This document shows, in pieces, positions 1 to 13,065 of a stretch of 64,000 bases of DNA. The stretch is taken from positions 378,308 to 442,307 of the forward strand of contig NC_044925.1 in assembly GCF_003576645.1 (NCBI RefSeq), in the 5' to 3' direction. The notes beneath the pieces were generated by a model, which saw nothing but the letters and a program-made list of their open reading frames with translations, had not been told where the DNA came from and ran no database searches. The position numbers were made by a program, and so were the translations under genes. Source of the stretch: Ipomoea triloba (lineage: Eukaryota; Streptophyta; Magnoliopsida; Solanales; Convolvulaceae). The first letter of the stretch is position 1. Each line of letters begins with the position of its first letter.

Positions 1-120
<120 letters not shown>

Positions 121-201
121 TTACTGACTTGTTTCATTTTACATTATAAGTTCCAAATATCCTAGAAATTTCTTACTATTAGTCTTTTATTGGATATATA
201 G

Positions 202-3200
202 ATAGCAGAGGATTATTCTCATTGTGAATTCCTTATCCGGCTCCCAGGATTCTGCCCAAGTATGTTTGCTTGCTCATTCGTTGAGAGTTTTTATTTTGTT
301 ATTCTTTTGGTTTTTGTAGCATATGAACTTTAAATGCTAAAAAATGTCTAATGGTGTCAATCCCGTCTGAAATAACATCACAGTGCCAGCTTTCCGAGAT
401 GTAATTGATGTACCTCTGGTTGTCCGAAGATTGCACAAATCCCGTGAAGAGGTCTGAGTGAGAATGTTTGATCCAGTTTAGCACTGGCATAGTACTTTTC
501 AGATGTTGGTTTCAAATGATATTACTTTCCTTGTAATGCTCTAGGTGAGAAGAGAACTTGGAATTGGAGAGGACGTGAAGGTTGTAATTCTCAACTTTGG
601 AGGGCAGGTGTGTCCTCTAGTCAGTTTCTCTGATTGTATCTGATATACACAACCATTTAGATTGTCAGATATCTTCAGGAAATCTCTGGTTGCATTTCCA
701 CTTTCCAAAATGTAAAGTGGTATACATATACACATTAAGAAATTTATGTATTGCAGCTCCTTATCTACTTGCAAAATTGAAGTATTATTTTGTTCTTCCC
801 TATTCTTCAGTACTTTCTCCTTCATCCAGAGCATCCCAAAGTTAGATTCCTTGTCCACTATTTTAGCCTGAAGGGAAGGATATGGAAACAGCATATATAC
901 TTTATCTCCCATTTTTGAGCCAACAAAATATTCTTTATAGTTGGTGTGGTCTTCAATGGCGAAGAGATGAAGTATTGAGGACCATGGGGTTTTATTAGAT
1001 GCTTGTATTAGATATATTTGTGGTTTCTATTGTTCCTTGGTACTTGTATATTTCCTTCATGTAACATTCTCAAGAAATGTATCATTTGTGAGGTTTAATC
1101 TTGAAAACTTATACCATTTATTAAATTCTCCAATTATCCATTTACAGCCTGCAGGTTGGAAATTGAAGGAGGAGTACTTGCCTTCTGGTTGGCTCTGTCT
1201 GGTACCTCCTTTTCCACTTTAGTCTCCTCTACAATATATCATGCTATTTCAGCAATTTGGTTTACATTTTGGTTGTATGAATTCAGGTTTGTGGTGCTTC
1301 TGATAGTCAGCATTTGCCTCCAAACTTTATTAAGCTTGCAAAAGATGCTTACACCCCTGACCTTATGGCAGCTTCTGACTGTATGCTTGGTTAGTGAATA
1401 CTTTTTCACACTCATTACTTTTTCAGACTCACTTGTATCCAGATAGAAAATAGTGCTGTTTCCCTTAATCTTCTGGAGTGGACAACTACTACAGGAAAAA
1501 TTGGATATGGTACTGTTAGTGAGGCCCTGGCGTACAAGCTACCATTTGTCTTTGTGCGTAGAGATTACTTTAATGAAGAACCTTTCCTTAGAAATATGCT
1601 TGAGGTACAATATTTTGACTTTGTTAGAATTTTCTCATCAGCATAGATCTCTCTTTATTAGCTGATGGCGTACTTTAACATGGAGTCATAAAAAAATCAT
1701 TTCAACCAGTACTATCAAGGTGGTGTTGAGATGATCAGAAGGGATTTACTTACTGGGCATTGGAGACCTTACCTTGAACGTGCAATTAGTCTGATACCTT
1801 GCTATGAGGGGGGCACTAATGGTGGTGAGGTACCCTCTTATTTCTTATTAAAATTGTTCTTTTAACATGATCTCCAATCATAAGTTCCTAGGCAAAAATT
1901 TCATATTAAGGGTGGATCATTATCTTACACCGAATTCTCTACCCATCTTGGAGGCATATAGCTATTGTGACAAATTTAAATTCAAATATATTTTTGCAAC
2001 TGGAATATTTCACTTATTCATTTTTGATCCATCATAATTAGTTATTGATTTTAAAAGTAAAATGTTTTTCATTGCTCACATTTTGACTTTTGGCCATCCT
2101 TGATAGTGTTGCACTCTTATATTTTTTCTTAAGTAGTATGACCCTTCCCCAGTAGTTGGATTAGTTATTAGATGTGATATTTATACTAGACACTAACATG
2201 TTGATGCTATTTTTACATTAGATCTTCACAAGGAGTCATTTTGGTCTTCTTTCCTTCAGAAAATGAATGGATAAAACAGGAAAAATTAGGACTAATTGAA
2301 AAGAAAAAAAAAAAAGGAACAGAAAATATTAGAATGCCATTTCTGTATACAGTGGCTCTGATGAAGTTCTTATTTTTCTTCTTTGTTTTATTTGGCAACA
2401 GAGAAACTGGGGGTTTGGTTAGGAGGTGGGGTTATATAAATGACTTGAGGTGCATGCATACAAAGCTGAAGTTTGAGTTTCTTTAAGAGTGATTGTGTGA
2501 ATGTTAAGGGATACCTGTAGTATTGAACAAATACATATGTCGAAGAAACTAGTAACTTCAGGAACATGACAATTTGTTCTCACCGACAAACCTCTGAAAT
2601 ATATACACTTCTGTTTTTAAACACATATTTTGTAATGATTTTATAAATAGCACACTGTTTGTTCTAATATATTGTATTTCAGGTTGCAGCTAGTATTTTG
2701 GAGGATACTGCTTCTGGGAAAAACTATACATCAGATAAGGTATATGGAAAGCTATGTACTTTTATCCATTTCAACAATTAGTTATGTTTTAATAGACTTT
2801 CCTTTCTATGTTACCTCTTTTTATTTTATTTTTAAGAGAAGCTTGCTAAGTTGTTTGCTTTTCATTTTTTGGTGGGTTTGTATTTACACATTTTGCTACC
2901 CTTATTATTTAACATGATGTGGTTATTTGCATCTATTTATATTTTTAAATTGAAGGCATAAAAATGTGCTAGCAATCTAGCATGAATGAGGCATGGTTCA
3001 TAAGAAGACTCTGAACTGAACCATAAATGCATGTTTCTATTTTGCTTGCAATGTAGCTAAGTGGGCCAAGAAGATTACGCGATGCTATAATTCTTGGATA
3101 TCAATTGCAAAGAGTACCTGGAAGAGATCTTTTGGTGCCAGATTGGTATGCAAATGCAGAAAATGAACTTGGCCTTCGCCCTAGATCATCACCTTCTGTA

Positions 3201-6200
3201 AAAGAAGACATTAATTCTGTAACGACCTTGTAAGTTTTCTGCTACCTTGTTGCCGGTCCATGTCAATGTACCTGCTGGAGGCTCAGAAAACTGATTTTTT
3301 GTCATTGAAATTCTAGACACCCCAAAAACTTTGAAATTCTACATGGCGATTTTCTCGGACTGTCAGATACAGCAAGCTTCTTGAAGAGCTTAGGAGAATT
3401 AGCCTATGATTCTCCAGCGAATACTGAGAAGCACCAGAAGAGGGAGCAAAAGGCTGCTGCTGGTCTCTTCAACTGGGAGGTCAGGCTTTTTTCATTTATA
3501 TATTGCATAGTTTCAACTGGAACTCTGCAATTTTATTTTATGCATGTATAGTCCATTAACTTGCTACTTACCCATGGTATTTTAGTCTTGATAATAAAAA
3601 ACATGTTTCTTTGCAGGCTTTGAATCTGTTGTTTGAAATATATACACATGAATGCCTAGTAATGCATTGTGTTGCAATTTTAGTTTATGCTTCATATTTC
3701 AAAAAAACATCGAAAGTTTCCTGTCCCTGCCCTTTTCTTGTAATTTTTGTGAATTATGTAGTTCCTTCTCTTATTCAGCTTTAGTTATTTTTGGCCATCT
3801 GCTTTCCTTAGCATGCATTGACTGTCTTGGTCCTCTTATTCCTTTTTGTCTATAGGAAGACATAATTGTGACAAGGGCACCTGGAAGGCTAGATGTCATG
3901 GGAGGAATTGCTGACTATTCTGGGAGCCTTGTTTTGCAGGTATGGACTTTTGCCTTGCTTAATCTGTTGCTTGACCCCTATCCAAGTATATTATATATTT
4001 ATATTAATATTTTACAAAATCTGCTTTAAAAAAAAAAAAAATTCTTCTGTAAAAGATACATATCTCTTCTATTTGCACCATAAAGAGAGCCTAGGCTATT
4101 TGGGTAAGCTGTTAAGGTCTTAAGCATGATCTACTAAGTTGGCTTGAAAAGAAGAATAAATCTCTCCTCATGTCTAGTATACTACTTCAGACCTCTCGGC
4201 TTGCTGCATATTCACCATGATAGTTAACTAGTATTCAGTAACTGTAAGTTTATTGTTGATCTTAGTAGTGCCACTGTCTTGTTTATCGGATTCCGTCACA
4301 CTTACAGATGCCAATCAAAGAGGCCTGCCATGTTGCTGTACAAACAATTCATCCAAGTAAACAGAAATTGTGGAAGCATGCTCAGGCTCGACAACAGGCC
4401 AAAGGACAGGGACCGACCCCAGTCCTGCAAATTGTATGTAATTTTATTTTTGGGTACATCTGAAGGGAATGGGCGACTAAACCCAAGACCTCTTAGTTTT
4501 TGCAAGTCAAGTTAAATGAAAGAGATTGCACCTGCTTGAAGTATATGTAGTATGCATTAATATATTAATTTTGTTGAGGTTATATTCTGAATTTTGTGAT
4601 TGTTTTTGAAATACCATTGCACCCTACCATAACAAGCTTTTATTTATGATATTTTTAGTGATTAAGCAGTGTATTCTTTTAGAAAGTTTTTCAGACTTAG
4701 TGTGCAGCTTAAATTGCATCCATAGAATGATAGAAAACATTTTATGAAGTGTGTTATAGTTTGGCATGTCTTTGGTTGTTAACCTCTAATTGATGCCTTG
4801 TTCTGCTAACATTTGTCCTTCTTAGGTATCATATGGGTCAGAACTAAGCAACCGTGGCCCCACCTTTGACATGGATTTATCAGATTTTTTGGACAGGGAA
4901 GAACCAATGTCGTATGAGAAGGCAAGGGAATACTTTTCCCGAGATCCATCTCAAAGGTTTATAACTCTTCTGTAATATCTTTTGTTCTGACTTGTTGATT
5001 GGATGTTTGTTTATGTTGTACTAATTCGATTTCTGTTTTAGATGGGCTGCATACGTTGCAGGAACAATTCTTGTTTTGATGAAGGAACTAGGCATTCGCT
5101 TTGAAAATAGTATTAGCATGCTGGTAAGTCTATCTGCTAATTAGGAGCTTGGCATTTTGCATTTTCTTCTGCTTTTTTAATTTTTTTTTTAAAATTTTTA
5201 AATCGTCTCTAATAATTAAATTAAATGTTGATGGTTATATCCATTTTAAGAGATTCATGTTTATGTCTGAGGTTAATATGTTGATCATGCAAATTGGTTT
5301 GAGAGATTGACTGCTAAGGTGAAGCTATCTTATCAATGAAAAATTTCAAGAAAACGAAAATTACTATGCCTTTGGTTTTTTCCATGGCAGGATTCATTAT
5401 GCATTATGTCAATAACTGGAGTTCAAATAGTGGTTTAAATGTTACAGTTTCCTGCCTTGTCGACAATCCAATTCTTTTTCTTGAATTGCAATGCCAGTAC
5501 CTCAACTTGGTTAAACATTCTACCTTTTGAATCATATCATTCACTCAATATATTTTCCTATCGAACTGGACGATGCCCTTGCATTCTCAAATTATAATCT
5601 CCCATCAGTTCTGAACCTTGCATATTATATAGTATCAGGTAGTTCTTTCTTAAGAACATTTCTCATCTTGAAATCCTTTGCCATAGCTTCAACAATGTAA
5701 TTTCTGGGCTGATGGCAGTGCCCTTCTTGGGTGGTTTTGTATGATGTTGTAGGTTTTCAAGGCTTATTATTCTAGAAATGATTATTTGGACTCAGTTTCT
5801 TAGTTATTGCATTCCACTTTCCATAGTTCTTTAGTTGGATGGATTCCAGATTGGGTTCATTATTTGATTGATTTCTATGATAGCAGTTTCTAACTACTTG
5901 ATTAGTATGTCAAATTGCTGTGGCATGCAATTCCAAAGCAGAATGTATTATTTGTTTGTGGGATTGTCTTGAATTGAAACACTGTTTAAGTACTGAAATT
6001 AGTTCTCTTCAAATGCCTCTTAATATTGCCCTGAAGTTTAACCAATGCATATTTTTAGGTTTCTTCGACTGTCCCAGAAGGGAAAGGTGTGTCTTCCTCA
6101 GCATCGGTGGAGGTTGCTAGCATGTCTGCAATTGCTGCAGCTCATGGTACTTAACGTATTTTGGTCTTTTCTTTCATATTCATTGCTAGTAGAATTATGT

Positions 6201-8672
6201 GTGCTGTATCACCATGGTTAGCTATCACTTAGTGTCTTTATTTCCCTGTTAGTTGTTTTTCTTTCTTGCACTAAATGAACAACGTTGTTTATACATCATG
6301 CATATTTAAACTACCAGCATCACTTAAATTAGCCTCTATTTTCTTTCCTGTTAGTGGAATTACTATTTAGGACCTACATTTAGTGTAATGTACAATGTTA
6401 CCTGATACTATCTTTTTATCTTTTTTTCTTTTCAAGTAACCATAATATCACCTAGCTGCATCATTACTTTGACTTGCAGGATTGAATATCAGCCCAAGGG
6501 AGCTTGCCTTGCTATGTCAAAAGGTTAGGTTCCACTTGGCTTTTTCACCAATAGTTTCATTTTCCTAGTTCTGTCCTCAAATTTCATTTATAAATTTCCT
6601 CCGTCTCTTTTAGGTAGAAAACCATGTTGTTGGGGCTCCATGTGGTGTAATGGACCAGATGACTTCTGCATGTGGCGAAGCAAACAAGCTTCTTGCTATG
6701 GTTTGCCAGGTATCTGAATAATTGATAGAGACTTCAATACTTCATGTGTTTTAAACTAAATCTTAAGGTTATTTTCTTTCGGTTTTACAGCCTGCTGAGG
6801 TACTAGGCCTTGTGGATATTCCTGACCATATTAGAGTTTGGGGAATAGATTCAGGAATAAAACACAGGTATTCAGTTTAAATCCTAAAGCTCCCCAATCC
6901 GTTTCTTTTAACAACATTAGTATCATATGTCTTGGCGCAGTGCGAAATGACTTGCTGAAGTTATATAGCATGTCTGCACTCTGCTCTTCATTACCAGGAA
7001 AAAAAATACATCAAACCCTTAGACTAGGATTGAATCCATATCCTTTAAATAAAAGTGTAACACAACCACTTGATAGCTATGCAATGGATTCAAGTTCGTT
7101 GCGTGCACACGAATACATGGCCTTAACTACAGCATCCGTACTTTCATGTTGCAGACATGAATTTAGTCTCTTCTTCCCTCCCCGCTTTTTTACCCCTGCA
7201 GAAACCAAACCTAACCATACATATTTGCAGTGTTGGAGGGGCAGATTACAAATCTGTAAGGGTTGGAGCATTTATGGGTCGAGAGATTATCAGGTCTACT
7301 GCATCATCATTTTTCAGTCAGTCGTCTTCAGCCAATGGGGTGACCCATGATGAGCCAGAGGAAGATTGTGTCAAACTATTTGAAGCAGAGGGTTCCTTAG
7401 ATTACTTGTGCAATCTTTCTCCACACAGGTAAAAGTTTGTGATGCTTTAGTTTCTACCCTATTTGGACTTCCTATGTTCTGTTTCCTTCACCCTCCTAGC
7501 TCTTTTTCAATCTCTGTTGCTGATTTTTCTATAAAACATTTTGATCTACAGATACGAAGCCCTTTATGGAAAAATGCTACCCGAATCTATGCTTGGTGAT
7601 GCATTCCTTGAAAAATATGCAAACCATCATGATCCTGTCACTGTAATTGACAAGACACGTAACTATGGAGTCAGGGCGGCTGCCAGACACCCTATATATG
7701 AGAACTTTCGTGTGCAGGTAAATAATAATTTGAAACATTCTTTATATACTGAGAGGTATACTATATATGGGGATTTTTCTGAATTAGAAAAATCACTATG
7801 GAACAAGGTCTGCTCGTTCTCATTTGCTTCTTGTTAACCCCTTCACTATGATTATTTATGGTGGTGTATTCCAACTGTTCTGAATTTACATGTTATCTAG
7901 TTGGAGTAACACTATTTCGTGTTCAGGCCTTTAAAGCATTGTTAACATCTGCAACTTCAGATGATCAGCTTTCTTCTCTCGGAGAACTATTGTATCAGGT
8001 ACTGGGTTGTTTTGGGTTGTATAGGGTAGGGTACAATGCACACGTTATAAATGTATCATATTTAGAAAGTCTATAGTGTTGATGGGTGGGGGAAAAGAAT
8101 CCTTATAATACTCTAATACAATAGTGTTGGTGGGTTGTTGTGCAGTGCCACTATAGTTACAGTGCATGTGGACTAGGGTCAGATGGAACAGATAGGCTTG
8201 TTCAGCTAGTACAAGAAGTTCAGCATGTTAAAGCATCAAAATCTGCTGAAGGGACTTTATATGGTGCAAAAATCACGGGCGGAGGATCTGGTGGAACTGT
8301 TTGTGTAATTGGCAGAAATTCTCTGCGCAGTAGCGAAAAGATTCTTGAGGTATAAATAAATACACTCCTTAATTCTCTAGGAATGTTCTTTTATCTAGCC
8401 AAGTAGCCAACCATAAGATGTCAAATAGATCGGGTATCCAACTCTCCCGAACTCCTTAGTAGGTTGAGTTTAGGAATGGCTAAACGAACCGGTATCCCAC
8501 CTGTTGCCAATCCCAGTGAACAACTAATTGTTTGTTTGATGTTGTATAGATTCAGCGAAGATACAAAGCAGCAACTGGGTATTTGCCAATTATCTTTGAA
8601 GGTTCATCTCCTGGTGCCGGAAAGTTTGGGTATTTAAGAATTCGCCGCCGCATCCCTTCCCACCAAACGTGA
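202..8672 (+). CDS. ARA1: L-arabinokinase (GHMP kinase), 5'-partial, 23 exons
   Basis: The enzyme phosphorylates L-arabinose to L-arabinose 1-phosphate in the cytosolic salvage route to UDP-arabinose. Exons: 202-259, 384-451, 545-607, 1148-1201, 1287-1389, 1495-1604, 1710-1829, 2683-2739, 3057-3229, 3317-3479, 3856-3939, 4308-4433, 4826-4956, 5042-5123, 6059-6146, 6480-6523, 6614-6709, 6791-6867, 7231-7428, 7552-7717, 7927-7998, 8146-8349, 8550-8672 (TGA). All introns are GT-AG and phases agree; together they encode 819 residues. Arabidopsis ARA1 is about 1,039 aa, so roughly the first 200 are outside. The N-terminal half is the glycosyltransferase-like domain ([26 protein letters not shown]). 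GHMP motif 1 is [12 protein letters not shown] (exon 3856), motif 2 [16 protein letters not shown] (exon 6059), and motif 3 [14 protein letters not shown] (exon 8146). The protein ends [15 protein letters not shown]. No disruption is seen. Confidence 0.96.
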
Positions 8673-10003
8673 TTTGGCTCAGCCAGTATTTAGTGTTAAC
8701 GACCTGATAAGATATTAATTTCTAGTAATATAAATATTTAAATAATATAGAATGAGAATATTATGATTGTGAACTTTCAGTAAGGAGAAGCAATAAAATA
8801 TTTATTCTAGTATGAAGTTTTGAAAAGTAGGCAGGATCCTTAGTCATTTGCATGACACGATTTATTCAAATATTGTAATATGCCATAATCATGTTGTTTC
8901 AATTTTATGGACAGAAACTTTGCTACATAAAAAAATATAAATTCTTGTTTGAAAATTTACATATAACAAATAGTGAATTGTGTTAAGCAGCCTTTAATCG
9001 AATTGTATTTATAATTTATAAAAGGAAAATTTGTAAAATTAGATATTTATTTTTGACAGTATTTATAATTTATAAAAAAATTGTAAAATTAGATATTTAT
9101 TTTTGACAGTAGATATTTAAAAAGACATTTTTATTGTGTAATATTTTTTAGGGGAACCATAAGCTCCTCATGCATTTTTGACAGTCTTGCTCCCCTCTTT
9201 TCCCATCCCAATGTGGATGGATGTACCCCACATCAAATGAGTAATTCTCAAATGATTGAAAGCCAACATTAATTAGTGTTCTTTTTAAGGGCATTTGAGC
9301 AAAAAAAAAAAAGTTTAACTGGTAATTTTTCCACCTCTTCACAACCACATTAACCACAAATAAGTAAAGGACAGATTATCAAGTACAAAAGTGGAGTGAT
9401 ACATTTAAACTGGCAATTTATCCACCTCTTCACAACCACCTTACTACATGGCCGGGCCAATGAGGGTGGCTTACATTTCTTATTTGCTTTGACATCGCAC
9501 TTCAGTCTCCGTGGATGCCTTGTTAACCGCCTCATGATCAAACTTGTCACTGCTGCATTCTTCATCTTCATGATGCCAGGTATCATTCTTGTCTTCCTTC
9601 TCTCTCTGCACTCATCTGAACAACTCAATCATCTTCCATTTCAACCTTGAAGATGTGAGCCTCCAGTGTCTACTTCCAGCTGTTGTGAAACAGAGAGGTA
9701 CAGACTGACATTTGTAAAAACAGATAATACGGTAAAAAAAGGGGAAATAATCAGATTTAACAAAATCATTATCCATGGAGGGGCTATATGAATATATGCA
9801 TCACAAACACTGTGTAATAAGAATGCCATTTTTCAAGGGCAGTAACTATATTCCCTCATATTATTTTCGTAGATATATACGTGACATATGATGTTTGCTT
9901 TAAAACTATATACATATAGAAAGTTGATGTTTGTTTTGTTAAAACAGTAGAGTAGAGTTTACCAAAGAAATATGCATATCAAGAACAAGGATCAAAAGGG
10001 ACT
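8673..10003. other. ARA1 3' flank: AT-rich, two local duplications
   Basis: No gene is supported here. It starts with the ARA1 3' UTR; an AATAAA-type signal lies near 8790. An imperfect tandem duplication of about 52-54 bp covers 9006-9110, both copies ending in TTATTTTTGACAGT. A second pair of direct copies starts at 9315 and 9404 and shares the core CCACCTCTTCACAACCAC. The rest is AT-rich and unrecognised. Confidence 0.6.
9006..9110. repeat. Tandem duplication, about 53-bp unit, two copies
   Basis: Copy one begins near 9006 and copy two near 9060. Both read TATTTATAATTTATAAA and end in TTTATTTTTGACAGT, with a small indel in the middle. It looks like a simple local duplication. Confidence 0.75.
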
Positions 10004-10207
10004 TGAGCTGCCTCGAAAGGTGTGACCGAGTAGGTAAAGCATGATTCTCGTACCAAAATGTCACGAGTTCAATTCTTACCAACACCCTATTGGTCAAGCC
10101 CGTCACACATGCTCTTTCTAGTGCAGTTTACCTCTCATATGTAGTTTCCGGACTATTACACGAGTGAGGTTTACCCAGTGCACACGAGTTTCCCCTCATC
10201 ACTCATA
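10004..10207 (+). mobile_element. tRNA-derived SINE with 10-bp target-site duplication
   Basis: The head resembles a tRNA promoter: an A-box-like TGACCGAGTAGGT near 10022 and a B-box-like ACGAGTTCAATTC near 10063. The tail contains GTCACACATGCTCTTTCTAG and GGTTTACCCAGTGCACACGA, the type of tail I associate with angiosperm Au-like SINEs. Flanking copies of AAAAGGGACT at 9994-10003 and 10208-10217 form a perfect TSD, which fixes the ends. It lies between the convergent 3' ends of ARA1 and the PPR gene. The family name is from memory and unverified. Confidence 0.8.
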
Positions 10208-10436
10208 AAAAGGGACTCAAGTTTTGAATTAGTTATACCCACCCACCCCCCTCCCAAAAAAAACAAAAAAACAGTGATATTTATAATATAATAATTCAGT
10301 CTATAATTGATCTGTGAGTGAGTTATGCAGTAGTCTGACCTGAAGCTGATTGGAAGCATGGTATATTCATGGTGAGCACAAACCTTGGCTATCTATGAAA
10401 CAAAGCCGCTATGTGAAAGCCAATGAATAAAGAATA

Positions 10437-12602
10437 TTACGTGACTTTTATAGGCTTCAGCGGGATTCCCCTCTTGCTAAACTCAATGAAAATATTTTGG
10501 GCTTCTTCAAGCCGAGATGACTGAACCAGCAAATCTGTAAATGAGTTACATGTCTGGGTATCCGGAGTGCACCCATTTGCTTCCATGGAGAAAAGTAAGT
10601 CCTTAGCTTGATCGAATCTCCCTAATCTACATAATGCCTTGATAAAAGCACTATACGTATAATTGTCGGGCTTCAAGTCCAAGATCAACATGTTTCTGAG
10701 AAGCCTTTTTGCCTTCTCAATCTTATTCATTCTACAGAAACTTTCGATTAAAGCATTGAAGGAGAAAAGATCTGCGCTTATTCCAACAGCTTGCATCTCC
10801 TTTAACAACTCCATTGATCTACCAACATCCCCGGTAACACAGAGAGCCCGGATTAAGATGTTGTATGTTGTTGCATTTGGGCAAACGTCCCATTCGGCCA
10901 TTTCTGTGAAACAGTCAAAAGCATCTTCAATCGCATGTGCTCTACAAAGACCATCAATTATAGAGCTGAATGTGTACACGTCTGGTTTAAAACCACGCTC
11001 CAACAGCATCAGTAGCAGCTTGCGGGCCTGTGTTAGCTCCCCTAACTTGCAATGCCCGTCAATGAGTGTATTGAAACTAACAAGGTTAGGATGAATACAA
11101 CTTAAACTCATTTCTGTGAAAACCTCTGTTGCTCGCCCCATCATCTTATTTTTGCAGAAGCAGTCAATTATCATATTGTATGAGAATGTGTTTGATACAA
11201 GTCCTTCTCGGAACATCTGCTCTAAATAGCGATTGCCTTCTTCTATTCTTCCCGACTTGTAAAGAGCCCCAATGAGCAGAAGATAAGTATCAAAAGCCAC
11301 CTTCAAACCTCGGTTAGTAAAAAAATCTAGCATCTGACAGACCACATCAATCCCTAGTCCCTTGATTAAACAATTTACGGTAAGACTAAATGTTGCACTA
11401 TCTGGAAAGTAACCCCTTTTTACCGATTTTCTTAGAAATTCAGCTGCCTCCATTGGCAAGGAATTATCACAAAGACAACTTAACATAGCATCACATGCAA
11501 CTTTAGGCACTCCCGGTTCCTTATCTAGCCATCCAGATAACATTTCAAAAGCCTCACTCGGTGGCAAACAACGAAAAACTCCTCCAACCAGTGCTCTCAG
11601 TGTAGCTTCATTTGGAGCGACATTCCTACTCTTCATCGTCTGGATTATCTGAAAAGCCTCGTTTACTCTATTTGCATTACAGAACCCGTCAATCAAGATT
11701 GTATATGTAAATACATTGGGCGAATATCCCAATCCCTCCATCTGCTTCACTAATCGAAGTGCTTCATCCATAACACCAGCCTTAGAAACCCCATGTATGA
11801 GGATATTATAGGTATACCTATCCGGGATACAATTATCCACCTGCATTTGCTGGAACTTAAGATAAGCCAAGTCAAGCAAATTCGACTTCACTGATGCATC
11901 AAGCACTGCATTATACAACCTAGTACTAGGACTAAGACCCAAAAAGGAAACCTGTTCCAAAACCTGGGCAGAATACTTAGCCAATCCTAATCTCCCCCAA
12001 CTCCCAATCAAAACACACAACAAATCCTCATCAATTCTATACCCAGAATTTCTAATATCCTGAATCAATTCAGCTGATAACAGAAGTGGTCCCTTTCTAT
12101 ACAGGGCATTGGCTAGAACACCACGAATCGACTGATTTTTTGTAAAACCAATGTTAATACTAGAAACCCAAACATAAAACCTCAAAGGGAGTAATGGGTT
12201 GTCTTGATTTTGCAGGACACTAATAATTGATTGAGGGTTCAAATGGACCCGTTTAGCTTTAAACTCGTGGTTGAGCAGTAAGTACCAGTCTTTTCTTGGG
12301 AGAATTTGAGAAATTATCAGAATATCAATGGGCTTTTGAGTAGACTTGTGTGCCCTAGCTTCTTCAATGGGAGATTGCAAGTAGTGGGTAGGGTTTTTCA
12401 ATTGAGAGCCCTGAGAACACTCACCCGATGCCGCTAAAGAACCAGTTTTTGAGGGTTGCTGAGGATTGGGCTTGATTGAATTGCGGTTTTGGTCGGATAG
12501 ATTTGTGATCGCGACCGAAGACAAAGAAGATAGCTTTCTGGCCCTTTGCAGAGAAATGGCAGCTCTTCTTCCACCTGAAAGTGATACGGCCATATGCAAC
12601 AC
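10437..12602 (-). CDS. P-class pentatricopeptide repeat protein, organelle-targeted
   Basis: A single-exon gene of 721 codons, as is typical of plant PPR genes. The basic, acid-poor N terminus (MLHMAVSLSGGRRAAISLQR) looks like a mitochondrial or plastid presequence; a second Met at residue 4 is an alternative start. From about residue 160 to the end there are back-to-back 35-residue repeats of the P type, for example TYNILIHGVSKAGVMDEA, TYTILIDGFCNANRVNEA and TFSSIIDGLCRAHAIEDA. No E, DYW or SMR extension follows, so an RNA-binding, processing or translation role is more likely than C-to-U editing by this protein itself. The N-terminal block with DNPLLPLRFYVWVS resembles Arabidopsis At3g16890 (PPR40, complex III), but that orthology is from memory. 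The target RNA cannot be read. Confidence 0.93.
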   Translation of the reverse strand: MLHMAVSLSGGRRAAISLQRARKLSSLSSVAITNLSDQNRNSIKPNPQQPSKTGSLAASGECSQGSQLKNPTHYLQSPIEEARAHKSTQKPIDILIISQILPRKDWYLLLNHEFKAKRVHLNPQSIISVLQNQDNPLLPLRFYVWVSSINIGFTKNQSIRGVLANALYRKGPLLLSAELIQDIRNSGYRIDEDLLCVLIGSWGRLGLAKYSAQVLEQVSFLGLSPSTRLYNAVLDASVKSNLLDLAYLKFQQMQVDNCIPDRYTYNILIHGVSKAGVMDEALRLVKQMEGLGYSPNVFTYTILIDGFCNANRVNEAFQIIQTMKSRNVAPNEATLRALVGGVFRCLPPSEAFEMLSGWLDKEPGVPKVACDAMLSCLCDNSLPMEAAEFLRKSVKRGYFPDSATFSLTVNCLIKGLGIDVVCQMLDFFTNRGLKVAFDTYLLLIGALYKSGRIEEGNRYLEQMFREGLVSNTFSYNMIIDCFCKNKMMGRATEVFTEMSLSCIHPNLVSFNTLIDGHCKLGELTQARKLLLMLLERGFKPDVYTFSSIIDGLCRAHAIEDAFDCFTEMAEWDVCPNATTYNILIRALCVTGDVGRSMELLKEMQAVGISADLFSFNALIESFCRMNKIEKAKRLLRNMLILDLKPDNYTYSAFIKALCRLGRFDQAKDLLFSMEANGCTPDTQTCNSFTDLLVQSSRLEEAQNIFIEFSKRGIPLKPIKVT

Positions 12603-12648
12603 TCAAAGCAGGGGTTTTCCACTTCTCCGTTTTACATATATTCAGGTG

Positions 12649-12660
12649 TGTATATATAGC
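12649..12660 (-). promoter_or_regulatory. Possible TATA box of the PPR gene
   Basis: TATATATA occurs about 50 bp upstream of the PPR start codon, with a second similar stretch at about 12668. The spacing allows a very short 5' leader. The surroundings are AT-rich, so chance is a real alternative. Confidence 0.3.
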
Positions 12661-13065
12661 ATTTTTTATATATAGTACCAATTTTTAAATTTTTTCTTTA
12701 GCATTATGTCAAATATTGGGTGGAGATTGGGGCATTTTTTTAGCATTTTTTTTTTATATAGTACCAATTAAATTTTAATTTTTTTCTAGAAAAGGGTTAA
12801 ATAGGCACTCATACTTTACCCAAAAGTGCAATTTAAACCCTGGAACATTCAAAAAGTTCAATTAAACGTCCGAACTTATCATTTTGGTGCTTATGACCGG
12901 TCATATTGGTTTAAATGCACCAAAATGACAAGTTTGTGTGTTTAATTGAGCTTTTTGAATGTTTGAGTGTTTAATTGCACTTTTGGATAAAATTTGAGGA
13001 CCTATTTGACCATTTTCCCAATTTTTTCTTTAGCATTATGTCAAATATTGGGTGGACATGGGGCA
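12655..13065. repeat. Tandem duplication, second copy interrupted by a MITE
   Basis: Copy one (about 12659-12735) reads from GCATTTTTTATATATAG through CTTTAGCATTATGTCAAATA to TTGGGGCAT. Copy two starts at about 12740 with the same left part, is broken near 12790, and resumes at about 13019 with TTTTTTCTTTAGCATTATGT and the same right part. The gap is filled by a palindromic element. Confidence 0.8.
12788..13018. mobile_element. Palindromic MITE of about 230 bp
   Basis: The left arm (AAATAGGCACTCATACTTTA ... CATTTTGGTGC) and the reverse complement of the right arm match over about 100 bases, both carrying CCAAAAGTGCAATTAAA-like and ATTCAAAAAG blocks. AATTTTTTTCT and AATTTTTTCT on the two sides are a likely target-site duplication of about 10 bp. 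There is no coding potential. The interrupted tandem copy around it gives independent evidence of insertion. Confidence 0.8.

Noticed and set aside
6838..7350. 170-codon ORF in ARA1
   Set aside because: It runs through an intron (6868-7230) and is out of the ARA1 frame in the following exon.
10663..11094. 143-codon ORF on the plus strand inside the PPR gene
   Set aside because: It is the antisense shadow of a long, clearly repeated PPR coding frame.
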